A stretch of 25,887 nt of DNA from Mesostigma viride (lineage: Eukaryota; Streptophyta; Mesostigmatophyceae; Mesostigmatales; Mesostigmataceae), in contig RPFO01000157.1 of the NCBI GenBank assembly GCA_009746045.1, forward strand, positions 35,001 to 60,887. Reading direction: 5' to 3'. A model generated the notes under the pieces. The model was not told the origin of the DNA. It ran no database searches and saw only the letters and a list, made by a program, of their open reading frames with translations. The position numbers and the translations under genes are program-made. The number at the start of each line of letters is the position of its first letter. The stretch's first letter is position 1. This document shows, piece after piece, positions 9,593 through 20,200 of the stretch.

Positions 9593-9610
9593 GGGGCTAA
9601 GAATAGCCCC
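9593..9610. other. Perfect 7-bp hairpin downstream of the succinyl-CoA ligase stop
   Basis: GGGGCTA, loop AGAA, TAGCCCC. It begins 27 bases past the TGA (read on the minus strand), so it probably lies in the 3' UTR. No AATAAA is seen nearby on the minus strand. Its role is unknown. Confidence 0.6.
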
Positions 9611-9636
9611 TTCTTGTTGGGCTATACCCAGCTACT

Positions 9637-12085
9637 TCACTTGGAAGTGGACTTGAGTGCCTTGACCGCCTGCATGGCCGCCTCGTCCAGGTCCTTGGCG
9701 CTCAGAATGTCCAGCCCGCTGCCCCGCAGGATCTGCGCGCCGACCTCGTGGTTGGTGCCCTCCAGCCGCACGACCAGCGGCACCTTGAGCGCCAGCTGGC
9801 GAGGAGGTAGGGAAGGCAGCATGACGGTGTAGTGGTAGGGACAGAACATCCAGCATGGGCGAGAGGTACGGAAGTGCATTAACCGATAGTAGTACAGCAC
9901 TACTCACCCACACCCACACTACTATTGGAGGTGGGGTGACAAGGAGACCTCGAGGAATACCTGAGAACTTTGTTTGCAACCGCTCCCCTACCTAGTCACT
10001 CTAACATGCTCCTTTGATGCTTACACTGCAGCGGTACAATAACATGTTAAGCATATCGCGCCACCCACCCACCCACCCACCCACCCACCCACCCACCCAC
10101 CCACCCACCCACCCACCCACCCACCCACCCACCCACCCACCCACCCACCCACCCACCCACCCACCCACCCACCCACCCACCCACCCACCCACCCACCCAC
10201 CCACCCACCCACCCACCCACCCACCCACCCACCCACCTTTGCGGCCGGCCATTCCCCTACCCAGCCATTCGAATGCTATGATACTCCATCCATGACCATA
10301 CTGTAAGTTAGCGTTACATTTACATCTTAATTAACCCCCCCACACAAACATAACCACCAGTACAAATCCACCCACACACACCTTCTTGGCGGCGGCCACA
10401 ATGCCGGCTGCAATCACGTCACACTTCATGATGCCGCCAAAGATGTTGACGAGGATCACCTTAACGCGCGGGTCGGCCTGCCACACGCATACGTAGGACA
10501 AGGGGCGCAATTGAGGACAAGGGCCACGTTAGGGACAACAGGTGGAGCGCAAGCAAGGATGTGATCAGATGGTGGATGTATCCATGATGACCTCGATGCG
10601 CGACATGCACACACAGGACAAGGGGTGCATCAAGGGCAACGAATGCATTGACGGCGAGGGGTATGACACTATGATGGATGTCAACAAGGATGTCAAGGTC
10701 ACCACTAATCGGGTAAGCCCGAGGGTAATCCACCATAGGCCCACCATAGGCCCACCATAGGCCCATCACAAAGCCCACCCATAGGATCCAAAAAAATTGT
10801 GTCAGTTCCAAATCTTGCACCCACCTGCAGCATTGTGACAGCCCTCTACACCACGCCTGCCCAAGGCCTAGTCATGTTCTATAAAGAGCACCCACTTGCA
10901 GGGTGGACAGCGCTCGCTGCACCTAGACCGTCCTAGGCCTATTTGCCTTTAGGCATCCTATATCCAGTCATAGTGCTAGTCAATAAACAATCGCAATCCA
11001 ACGCCTGTTAGGGCTTGCCTTGCCAAGTGGTGGTAATTCATAGCACCCACCTGCAGGATGGAGAAGGCGCGCTGCACCTGCTCCTCGGTCGCATTCCCCC
11101 CCACGTCCAAAAAGTTGGCCGGCGTGCCCCCGTTCAGCTTGACAATGTCCATCGTGGCCATGGCCAGGCCCGCCCCGTTGACCATGCACCCGATCTCTCC
11201 GTCCAGTCCGATGTAGTTCAGGTCGTACTTGCCCGCCTCGACCTCGCGCGGGTCCTCCTGGGACGTGTCCCGCATGCCGAAGATCTCCTTCTGGCGGAAC
11301 GCTGCGTTGTCGTCAAAGTTAATTTTGGCGTCCGCGGCGACCAGCCGCTTGTCCGCGGTCTCGACAAGGGGGTTGACCTCGAGAAGCGTCGCGTCGCATT
11401 TCGAGAACAGTTCGTACAGGCGAAGCACCTGCTGGACGGCCGCGTCACGGTCGGTGCTGACGCGGAGCCCGTCCACGACGGCCCGCGCGTTGGCCTCCGT
11501 CATCCCCGTCGCCACCGAGATGGGCACCTTGACGATCTTCCCGGGGTGCTTCTCCGCGAGCTCCTCAATGCTCGTCCCGCCTTCCCCGCACGCGATCACG
11601 ACCGGGCCCGCGCTCGACCGGTCCAGCACCATGGCCAGGTACATCTCGTTCACCACCTTGAGTTTCTCGACGATGAACACGCGGCTGACGGGCTTGCCTG
11701 CCTCGCCGGTCTGCTTCGTGACCAGCGTCTGGCCCAGCATCTTCGAGGCCACCGTGCCGGCCTCGGACGTCTTCACGATGTGAACGCCGCCCTTGAAGCC
11801 GTTCTTGAACGTACCCAGCCCGCGCCCTCCTGCCAACACCTGGGATTTCACCACCACCTCGCCCACGCCCCCATCCACGGCCTTCGCGGCCTGGACGGCC
11901 TCATCCACCGTGCTTGCCACCATGCCCTTTGGAACCACCACGCCAAATTTGCTCATCAGAGCGGCTCCCTGGTACTCGTGGATGTTAAGGAAGCGTACCT
12001 GCTGCCCTGTGCCGCTGCCATTGAGAATGCCCTGGACCGGGGCCCTTGCGAGCCACTGTCGGCAAGCGCCGCGAAGAGCAGCCAT
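9637..12085 (-). CDS. SUCLA2: Succinyl-CoA ligase [ADP/GDP-forming] beta subunit, mitochondrial, complete in three exons
   Basis: Beta subunit of the TCA-cycle enzyme that converts succinyl-CoA to succinate with formation of ATP or GTP in the mitochondrial matrix. Exons on the minus strand are 12085-11051, 10477-10382 and 9795-9637 (stop TGA at 9639-9637). Both introns are GT-AG and phase 0, giving 345+32+52 = 429 residues, the expected size. Residues 1 to about 30 are Arg-containing without acidic residues ([16 protein letters not shown]), a likely presequence. The mature protein begins near [13 protein letters not shown]-grasp features follow: [16 protein letters not shown], the metal-ligand region [10 protein letters not shown], and [10 protein letters not shown]. 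After these come the C-terminal [33 protein letters not shown] and [14 protein letters not shown]. The last exon holds [16 protein letters not shown]. Nucleotide specificity cannot be read from the sequence. The start is the only ATG ahead of the presequence. The antisense 363-codon ORF is a shadow of this gene. Confidence 0.96.
10061..10237. repeat. (CCCA)n / (GGGT)n microsatellite, about 44 units, in intron 2 of the succinyl-CoA ligase gene
   Basis: Uninterrupted tetranucleotide run of 177 bases. On the transcribed-RNA strand it reads GGGT repeated, so any four neighbouring units satisfy the G-quadruplex pattern. It lies in the 586-bp intron 9796-10381. Confidence 0.98.
10484..10700. repeat. 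Degenerate intronic duplication near exon 2 acceptor (period about 120)
   Basis: ACACGCATACGTAGGACAAGG at 10483-10503 is echoed by ACATGCACACACAGGACAAGG near 10604-10624, and GGATGTATC / GGATGTCAA segments recur further on. All are within intron 1 (10478-11050) of the succinyl-CoA ligase gene, beside the acceptor of its exon 2. Confidence 0.55.
10817..11090 (-). repeat. Donor-side echoes of succinyl-CoA ligase exon 1
   Basis: The exon 1 end plus donor (plus-strand 11042-11079, AGCACCCACCTGCAGG...) recurs at 10887-10924 with 32 of 38 positions identical. It recurs again at 10817-10852 with about 28 of 36 identical. Offsets are 155 and 70. The copies keep the donor context CTGCA(A/G)GTGGGTGC on the minus strand. 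Confidence 0.85.
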
Positions 12086-13121
12086 TTCAAACCTGCCTTC
12101 AAATAATTAGGCTGTGCTAAAGCGCTGCCTTCAATCTCAAACGGCCCTGTGGCCAGCGCTCCCTGCCAGCGAGCGGCACAAGCAAGAGGCGGGTGTGCAC
12201 GCTGGGCACACTGGCAAATTATGCACGACGTACAGCGTTGGCGATGTCCGTTGTCGCCTTCACGCCTTGGTCCCATTCTGACGGTTGGCAGGTTTACGTT
12301 ACGCCAGTCCAACTGATGCTGGATTTACGCACATCTCACACGAGGCGTGGCGCCGACGTTTGGATCTGCGTTCCCGAGAGCAGTACCAATTTTCCTACTT
12401 CTTTCATCTGGGCTCTGTGTGTAAGTGTAGACTGCAAGTTTTAGTTTGGATTCTATGGGCTTCGTGGAGCTTCGTGGCTCATTTTCGCCATATCCGTTCG
12501 CTCCGTCCTGCGCGAGCACCAGCACACTTCGTGGCACTCGTTCGTTGCACGCAAACGGCCGTGAATAAATGTACGGGTCCTGGTGCGGGTGTAGTCACGT
12601 AGTTTTGGGATTCGCCATGCGCACCATTTTTTGTTGGATTGTAATTACTAATACTGGAGCAATTAATTAACCATTTTTAAAAGAAAAATAAGCATCGATT
12701 TATTATTATTACTATTCATACACATTGGAATAGTGTAGCGATTCGCATTAAATCACAGAAGTTGTGGGTTGCGGCGCATCATGCAGGTCAATTTTGACCG
12801 GTGCCCGTTGTTGGCAAAGCCTTCCTTGGAGGCGGTGAGTTGCAATGTTGTCTTTCGTCCTTTCTGCTTATCAATGCGCTGCAGCGGGTATTCAGACACG
12901 AGGATAAGAGTAGCGATGGTATCTGACATTTTCAATTCCTGTTTCTGTGGGGAGCACTAGGACAGTATCTCGCAACCACGTTCACATTCATGACTGCGCG
13001 TGGTTAGGAAATGCGTTCAGTCGGCGCACTGCGCTGTAAGTCTGCCCTATAATGGGATCGTATAATTTTGCCTCCCCCGGCATGGCGGCCCCTCTCCAGT
13101 CACGCAATGCGCTAATAAATA
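12086..13121. other. Divergent intergenic region between succinyl-CoA ligase and sterol reductase genes
   Basis: It presumably contains both promoters. AT-rich stretches lie at 12655-12720, and TATAAT-like sequence occurs near 13046-13065. A small minus-strand ORF at 12753-12935 (KMSDTIATLILVSEYPLQRI) and a plus-strand segment with acceptor at 12785 and a strong donor GCG|GTGAGT at 12835 are unexplained. I could not assign either to a family. Confidence 0.4.
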
Positions 13122-13317
13122 TTGCCGAAAATCGACCCTATTTTCTCTGCTTATATCTGTACGGGTATACCGGCTCCTCTGCTGCGGATGCCTGTCCAGC
13201 TGCTAGCCATCCTCGGCTACTTGGGCTTCCTCGCTGTCGGCTCGCTGGTCATCCCTGGACCCACAGTGTCGGGGACCTCGTTGGCAGACGGTTCGCGACT
13301 GCCCTACAAATGCAACG
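13122..13317 (+). CDS. ERG24: Sterol reductase (ERG24/ERG4, delta-14 type) N-terminal exon, partial
   Basis: This reads as an N-terminal membrane segment (LLAILGYLGFLAVGSLVIPG) followed by PTVSGTSLADGSRLPYKCNG. The family signature at this point is a Pro-Gly after the first transmembrane helix, then a Gly, then DGS/DGT-R-L-x-Y-x-x-NG. It fits delta-14 sterol reductase (FACKEL/ERG24) best, though ERG4 and DHCR7 share it. These are ER-membrane enzymes that reduce sterol double bonds with NADPH. The exon ends AAC G|GTGAGC at 13317, splitting the expected Asn-Gly-Leu. The start could be the ATG at 13122 or the in-frame ATG at 13188; an acceptor at 13199 is also possible. No continuation exon was recognised in the remaining 12.5 kb, so the gene either has a very long first intron filled by the minisatellite or is truncated. 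Confidence 0.6.
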
Positions 13318-14223
13318 GTGAGCCGTCGTAAATTACAATGGTTTGGCAGCATAGCACCCTGTGCATAGGTGACAGTGGCAGGATCTGTGCTGGCATCCAG
13401 GCAGGGCTTGTCTATCTTTGGCTCACTGCTGCATCGGTATGATTGCCCGGCTGCACGAAACAAGTCTCGGGCACGTGGCAACATCCGATGCGGCATACGG
13501 TAGGTGAGCGGGTGGGCGGGTGCAGAGACAATCATCATCCCCATGCATGACGTGTGGGGCAGGGGTACAAGTGAGCTAGGGCAACGGACAGCCTGCATCG
13601 TCCCCAACGCATGTGGTTATTTATTGGGGGCACCACAGCAAATAACGGGAAATAGGGTGCTGGCCTCAGGCATGGCAGTCCACGGCTTTGCAAGGAGTTC
13701 GGTTGGAGGAGAATCCGTGATGCTGTGTCGTACCGTACAACGCTGATGTCGTAGGGCGTTGGCACCCCTGCAGCATCACGACTTCCCCTCCCCTCGCCCG
13801 CGCTGCCACGCTTATTTGACACTGACTTGGCTCCTCCACACGTAGGATGATCAGAACTGCCTCAGTATGCTGTCTTGCTAGGCGGTCATGTCATGAGGTA
13901 GAATGATCATACTGTCCTCTCATGTGGTCATGTCATGACGCACACCAGCACATTTCTCCTAGCATGGTGTCATCCTAGTATGGTATCCTCCTAGCATAAT
14001 GCCCGATTTCGCTCACGATCGTGCAAGTACGCGTGAGCATGGAAGTGACCTTGGCTCAACATCGGTTCGCGCCAACCAAAGACGGCCACGTCTCAAGGCG
14101 GCCTCTTTCTTTACCCTTGGCTGGACTCTGCTTGTCTAGGAATGTTGAGGATGGAAGACAGGAAAAGCAACACAAGTATCGGGAGATCAAGTGTCGTATC
14201 CGGGATGGTTAGTAATCCATCAT
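13318..14223. other. Presumed start of sterol reductase intron 1; no exon recognised
   Basis: The stretch begins with the donor GTGAGC. I saw no hydrophobic segment matching the next part of a sterol reductase. It contains the degenerate repeats of 13830-14000 just before the minisatellite. Confidence 0.45.
13840..14000. repeat. Degenerate short tandem repeats, partly resembling the 37-bp monomer
   Basis: GATGATCAGAACTG...GGTCATGTCATGA (about 13846-13897) is followed by AATGATCATACTG...GGTCATGTCATGA (about 13902-13939). TCCTAG(C/T)ATGGT repeats follow to about 13998. The piece TCATGAGGTAG (13891-13901) is identical to part of the 37-bp satellite monomer, and CATACTGT follows as in the satellite. 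Confidence 0.55.
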
Positions 14224-17200
14224 CAGGAGATGCGCGGCCGTACTGTTGTTCATGAGGTACCAGGAGATGCGCGGCCGTACTGTTGTTCATGAGGTAGCAG
14301 GAGATGCACGGCCGTACTGTTGTTCATGATGTAGCAGGAGATGCACGGCCGTACTGTTGTTCATGAGGTACCAGGAGATGCACGGCCGCACTGTTGTTCA
14401 TGAGGTAGCAGGAGATGCACGGCCGTACTGTTGTTCATGAGGTAGCAGCAGATGCACGGCCGCACTGTTGTTCATGAGGAACCAGGAGATGCACGGCCGC
14501 ACTCTTGTTCATGAGGTAGCAGGAGATGCACGGCCGTACTGTTGTTCATGATGTAGCAGGATATGCATGGCCGTACTGTTGTTCATCAGGTAGCAGGAGA
14601 TGCGCGGCCGTACTGTTGTTCATGAGGTACCAGGAGATGCGCGGCCGTACTGTTGTTCATGAGGAACTAGGAGATGCACGGCCGCACTGTTGTTCATGAG
14701 GTAGCAGGAGATGCACGGCCATACTGTTGTTCATGAGGTACCAGGAGATGCACGGCCGTACTGTTGTTCATGAGGTAGCAGGAGATGCATGGCCGTACTG
14801 TTGTTCATGAGGTACCAGGAGATGCACGGCCGCACTGTTGCTCATGAGGTAGCAGGATATGCATGGCCGTACTGTTGTTCATCAGGTAGCAGGAGATGCA
14901 CGGCCGTACTGTTGTTCATGAGGTACCAGGAGATGCACGGCCATACTGTTGTTCATGAGGTACCAGGAGATGCACGGCCGCACTCTTGTTCATGAGGTAC
15001 GAGGAGATGCACGGCCATACTGTTGTTCATGAGGAACATGGAGATGCACGGCCGTACTGTTGTTCATGAGTTACCAGGAGATGCACGGCCGTACTGTTGT
15101 TCATGAGGAACTAGGAGTTGCACGGCCGCACCGTTGTTCATGAGGTAGCAGGAGATGCACGGCCATACTGTTGTTCATGAGGTACCAGGAGATGCACGGC
15201 CGTACTGTTGTTCATGAGGTAGCATGAGATGTACGGCCGTACTGTTGTTCATGAGGTACCAGGAGATGCACGGCCGTACTGTTGCTCATGAGGTAGCAGG
15301 ATATGCATGGCCGTACTGTTGTTCATCAGGTAGCAGGAGATGCACGGCCGTACTGTTGTTCATGAGGTACCAGGAGATGCACGGCCATACTGTTGTTCAT
15401 GAGGTACCAGGCGATGCACGGCCGCACTCTTGTTCATGAGGTACTAGGAGATGCACAGCCATACTGTTGTTCATGAGGAACAAGGAGATGCACGGCCGTA
15501 CTGTTGTTCATGAGGTACCAGGAGATGCATGGCCGTACTGTTGTTCATGAGGTACCAGGAGATGCACGGCCGCACTGTTGTTCATGAGGTAGCAGGAGAT
15601 GCACGGTCGTACTGTTGTTCATGAGGTACCAGGAGATGCACGGCCGCACGGTTGTTCATGAGGTAGCAGGAGATGCACGGCCGTACTGTTGTTCATGAGG
15701 TAGCAGGAGATGCGCGGTAGCACTGTTGTTCATGAGGTACCAGGAGATGCACGGCCGCACTGTTGTTCATGAGGTAGCAGGAGATGCACGGCCGCACTGT
15801 TGTTCATGAGGTACCAGGAGATGCACGGCCGTACGGTTGTTCATGAGGTACCAGGAGATGCGCGGCCGCACTGTTGTTCATGAGGTACCAGGAGATGCAC
15901 GGCCGCACTGTTGTTCATGAGGTACCAGGAGATGCGCGGCCGCACTGTTGTTCATGAGGTACCAGGAGATGCGCGGTCGCACTGTTGTTCATGAGGTACC
16001 AGGAGATGCATGGCCGTACTGTTGTTCATGAGGTAGCAGGAGATGCACGGCCGCACTGTTGTTCATGAGGAACCAGGAGATGCACGGCCGTACTGTTGTT
16101 CATGAGGTACTAGGAGATGCACGGCCGTACTGTTGTTCATGAGGTAGCAGGAGATGCACGGCCGTACTGTTGTTCATGAGGTAGCAGGAGATGCACGGCC
16201 GCACTGTTGTTCATGAGGTACCAGGAGATGCACGGCTGCACTGTTGTTCATGAGGTAGCAGGAGATGCACGGCCGTACTGTTGTTCATGATGTAGCAGGA
16301 GATGCACGGCCGTACTGTTGTTCATGAGGTAGCAGGAGATGCACGGCCGCACTGTTGTTCATGAGGTAGCAGGAGATGCACGGCCGTACTGTTGTTCATG
16401 AGGTAGCAGGAGATGCACGGCCGCACTGTTGTTCATGAGGAACCAGGAGATGCACGGCCGCACTCTTGTTCATGAGGTACCAGGAGATGCACGGCCGTAC
16501 GGTTGTTCATGAGGTACCAGGAGATGCGCAGCCGCACTGTTGTTCATGAGGTAGCAGGAGATGCACGGCCGTACTGTTGTTCATGATGTAGCAGGAGATG
16601 CACGGCCGTACGGTTGTTCATGAGGTACCAGGAGATGCACGGCCGCACTGTTGTTCATGAGGTAGCAGGAGATGCACGGCCGTACTGTTGTTCATGAGGT
16701 AGCAGGAGATGCACCGCCATACTGTTGTTCATGAGGTAGCAGGAGATGCACGGCCATACTGTTGTTCATGAGGTACTAGGAGATGCACGGCCGCACTCTT
16801 GTTCATGAGGTACCAGGAGATGCACGGCCGTACTGTTGTTCATGAGGTAGCAGGAGATGCACGGCCGTACTGTTGTTCATGAGGTACCAGGAGATGCACG
16901 GCCGTACTATTGTTCATGAGGTAGCAGGAGATGCACGGCCATACTGTTGTTCATGAGGTAGCAGGAGATGCACGGCCGTACTGTTGTTCATGAGGTAGCA
17001 GGAGATGCACGGCCATACTGTTGTTCATGAGGTACCAGGAGATGCACGGCCGTACTGTTGTTCATGAGGTACCAGGAGATGCACGGCCGTACGGTTGTTC
17101 ATGAGGAACTAGGAGATGCACGGCCGCACTGTTGTTCATGAGGTAGCAGGAGATGCACGGCCATAGTGTTGTTCATGAGGTACCAGGAGATGCACGGCCG

Positions 17201-20200
17201 TACTGTTGTTCATGAGGTAGCAGGAGATGCACGGCCGTACTGTTGTTCATGAGGTACCAGGAGATGCACGGCCGTACTGTTGCTCATGAGGTAGCAGGAT
17301 ATGCATGGCCGTACTGTTGTTCATCAGGTAGCAGGAGATGCACGGCCGTACTGTTGTTCATGAGGTACCAGGAGATGCACGGCCGTACTGTTGTTCATGA
17401 GGTACCAGGAGATGCACGGCCGTACTGTTGTTCATGAGGTAGCAGGAGATGCACGGCCGTGCTGTAGTTCATCAGGTAGCAGGACATGCACGGCCGTACT
17501 GTTGTTCATGAGGAACCAGGAGATCCACGACCGTACTGTTGTTCATGAGGTACCAGGAGATGCGCGGCGGCACTGTTGTTCATGAGGAACCAGGAGATGC
17601 ACGGCCGCACTGTTGTTCATGAGGTAGCAGGAGATGCACGGCCGTACTGTTGTTCATGATGTAGCAGGAGATGCACGGCCGTACTGTTGTTCATGAGGTA
17701 CCAGGAGATGCACGGCCGCACTGTTGTTCATGAGGTAGCAGGAGATGCACGGCCGTACTGTTGTTCATGAGGTAGCAGGAGATGCACCGCCATACTGTTG
17801 TTCATGAGGTAGCAGGAGATGCACGGCCATACTGTTGTTCATGAGGTACTAGGAGATGCACGGCCGCACTCTTGTTCATGAGGTAGCAGGAGATGCACGG
17901 CCGTACGGTTGTTCATGAGGTAGCAGGAGATGCACGGCCGTACTGTTGTTCATGAGGTACGAGGAGATGCACGGCCGTACTATTGTTCATGAGGTAGCAG
18001 GAGATGCACGGCCGTACTGTTGTTCATGAGGTAGCAGGAGATGCACGGCCGTACTGTTGTTCATGAGGTAGCAGGAGATGCACGGCCATACTGTTGTTCA
18101 TGAGGTACCAGGAGATGCACGGCCGCACTGTTGTTCATGAGGTACCAGGAGATGCACGACCGTACGGTTGTTCATGAGGAACTAGGAGATGCACGGCCGC
18201 ACTGTTGTTCATGAGGTAGCAGGAGATGCACGGCCATACTGTTGTTCATGAGGTACCAGGAGATGCACGGCCGTACTGTTGTTCATGAGGTAGCAGGAGA
18301 TGCACGGCCGTACGGTTGTTCATGAGGTAGCAGGAGATGCACGGCCGTACTGTTGCTCATGAGGTAGAAGGATATGCATGGCCGTACTGTTGTTCATGAG
18401 GTAGCAGGAGATGCACGGCCGTACTGTTGTTCATGAGGTACCAGGAGATGCACGGCCGTACTGTTGTTCATGAGGTACCAGGAGATGCACGGCCGTACTG
18501 TTGTTCATGAGGTACCAGGAGATGCACGGCCGTACTGTTGTTCATGAGGAACCAGGAGATCCACGACCGTACGGTTGTTCATGAGGTACTAGGAGATGCG
18601 CGGCCGCACTGTTGTTCATGAGGTAGCAGGAGATGCACGGCCGCACTGTTGTTCATGAGGTACCAGGAGATGCATGGCCGTACGGTTGTTCATGAGGTAC
18701 CAGGAGATGCGCGGCCGCACTGTTGTTCATGAGGTACCAGGAGATGCGCGGCCGCAGTGTTGTTCATGAGGTACCAGGAGATGCACGGCCGCACTGTTGT
18801 TCATGAGGTACCAGGAGATGCGCGGCCGCACTGTTGTTCATGAGGTACCAGGAGATGCGCGGTCGCAATGTTGTTCATGAGGTACCAGGAGATGCACGGC
18901 CGCACTGTTGTTCATGAGGTACCAGGAGATGCACGGCCGTACTGTTGTTCATGAGGAACCAGGAGATCCACGACCGTACTGTTGTTCATGAGGTACCAGG
19001 AGATGCACGGCCGCACTGTTGTTCATGAGGTAGCAGGAGATGCACGGCCGTACTGTTGTTCATGAGGTAGCAGGAGATGCACGGCCGTACTGTTGTTCAT
19101 CAGGTAGCAGGAGATGCGCGGCCTCACTGTTGTTCATGAGGTACCAGGAGATGCGCGGCCGCACTGTTGTTCATGAGGTACCAGGAGATGCGCGGTCGCA
19201 CTGTTGTTCATGAGGTACCAGGAGATGCACGGCCGCACTGTTGTTCATGAGGTACCAGGAGATGCACGGCCGTACTGTTGTTCATGAGGAACCAGGAGAT
19301 CCACGACCGTACGGTTGTTCATGAGGTACCAGGAGATGCACGGCCGCACTGTTGTTCATGAGGTAGCAGGAGATGCACGGCCGTACTGTTGTTCATGAGG
19401 TAGCAGGAGATGCGCGGCGGCACTGTTGTTCATGAGGTAGCAGGAGATGCACGGCCGTACGGTTGTTCATGAGGTAGCAGGAGATGCACGGCCGTACTGT
19501 TGCTCATGAGGTAGAAGGATATGCATGGCCGTACTGTTGTTCATGAGGTAGCAGGAGATGCACGGCCGTACTGTTGTTCATGAGGTACCAGGAGATGCAC
19601 GGCCGTACTGTTGTTCATGAGGTACCAGGAGATGCACGGCCGTACTGTTGTTCATGAGGTACCAGGAGATGCACGGCCGTACTGTTGTTCATGAGGAACC
19701 AGGAGATCCACGACCGTACGGTTGTTCATGAGGTACTAGGAGATGCGCGGCCGCACTGTTGTTCATGAGGTAGCAGGAGATGCACGGCCGCACTGTTGTT
19801 CATGAGGTACCAGGAGATGCATGGCCGTACGGTTGTTCATGAGGTACCAGGAGATGCGCGGCCGCACTGTTGTTCATGAGGTACCAGGAGATGCGCGGTC
19901 GCACTGTTGTTCATGAGGTACCAGGAGATGCACGGCCGCACTGTTGTTCATGAGGTACCAGGAGATGCACGGCCGTACTGTTGTTCATGAGGAACCAGGA
20001 GATCCACGACCGTACTGTTGTTCATGAGGTACCAGGAGATGCACGGCCGCACTGTTGTTCATGAGGTAGCAGGAGATGCACGGCCGTACTGTTGTTCATG
20101 AGGTAGCAGGAGATGCACGGCCGTACTGTTGTTCATCAGGTAGCAGGAGATGCGCGGCCTCACTGTTGTTCATGAGGTACCAGGAGATGCGCGGCCGCAC

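Noticed and set aside
9407-9832. 141-codon plus-strand ORF
   Set aside because: Overlaps the last succinyl-CoA ligase exon in antisense; no motif recognised.
10001-10295. Gly-Trp-Val or Thr-His-Pro-Pro repeat proteins
   Set aside because: Simple translation of the (CCCA)n microsatellite within an intron.
11015-12106. 363-codon plus-strand ORF
   Set aside because: Exact antisense of the succinyl-CoA ligase exon 1; an effect of GC-rich codons, with no family resemblance.
12753-12935. Small minus-strand ORF and plus-strand exon candidate with strong donor at 12835
   Set aside because: No recognisable domain and no supporting neighbouring exon; kept only as a remark in the intergenic entry.
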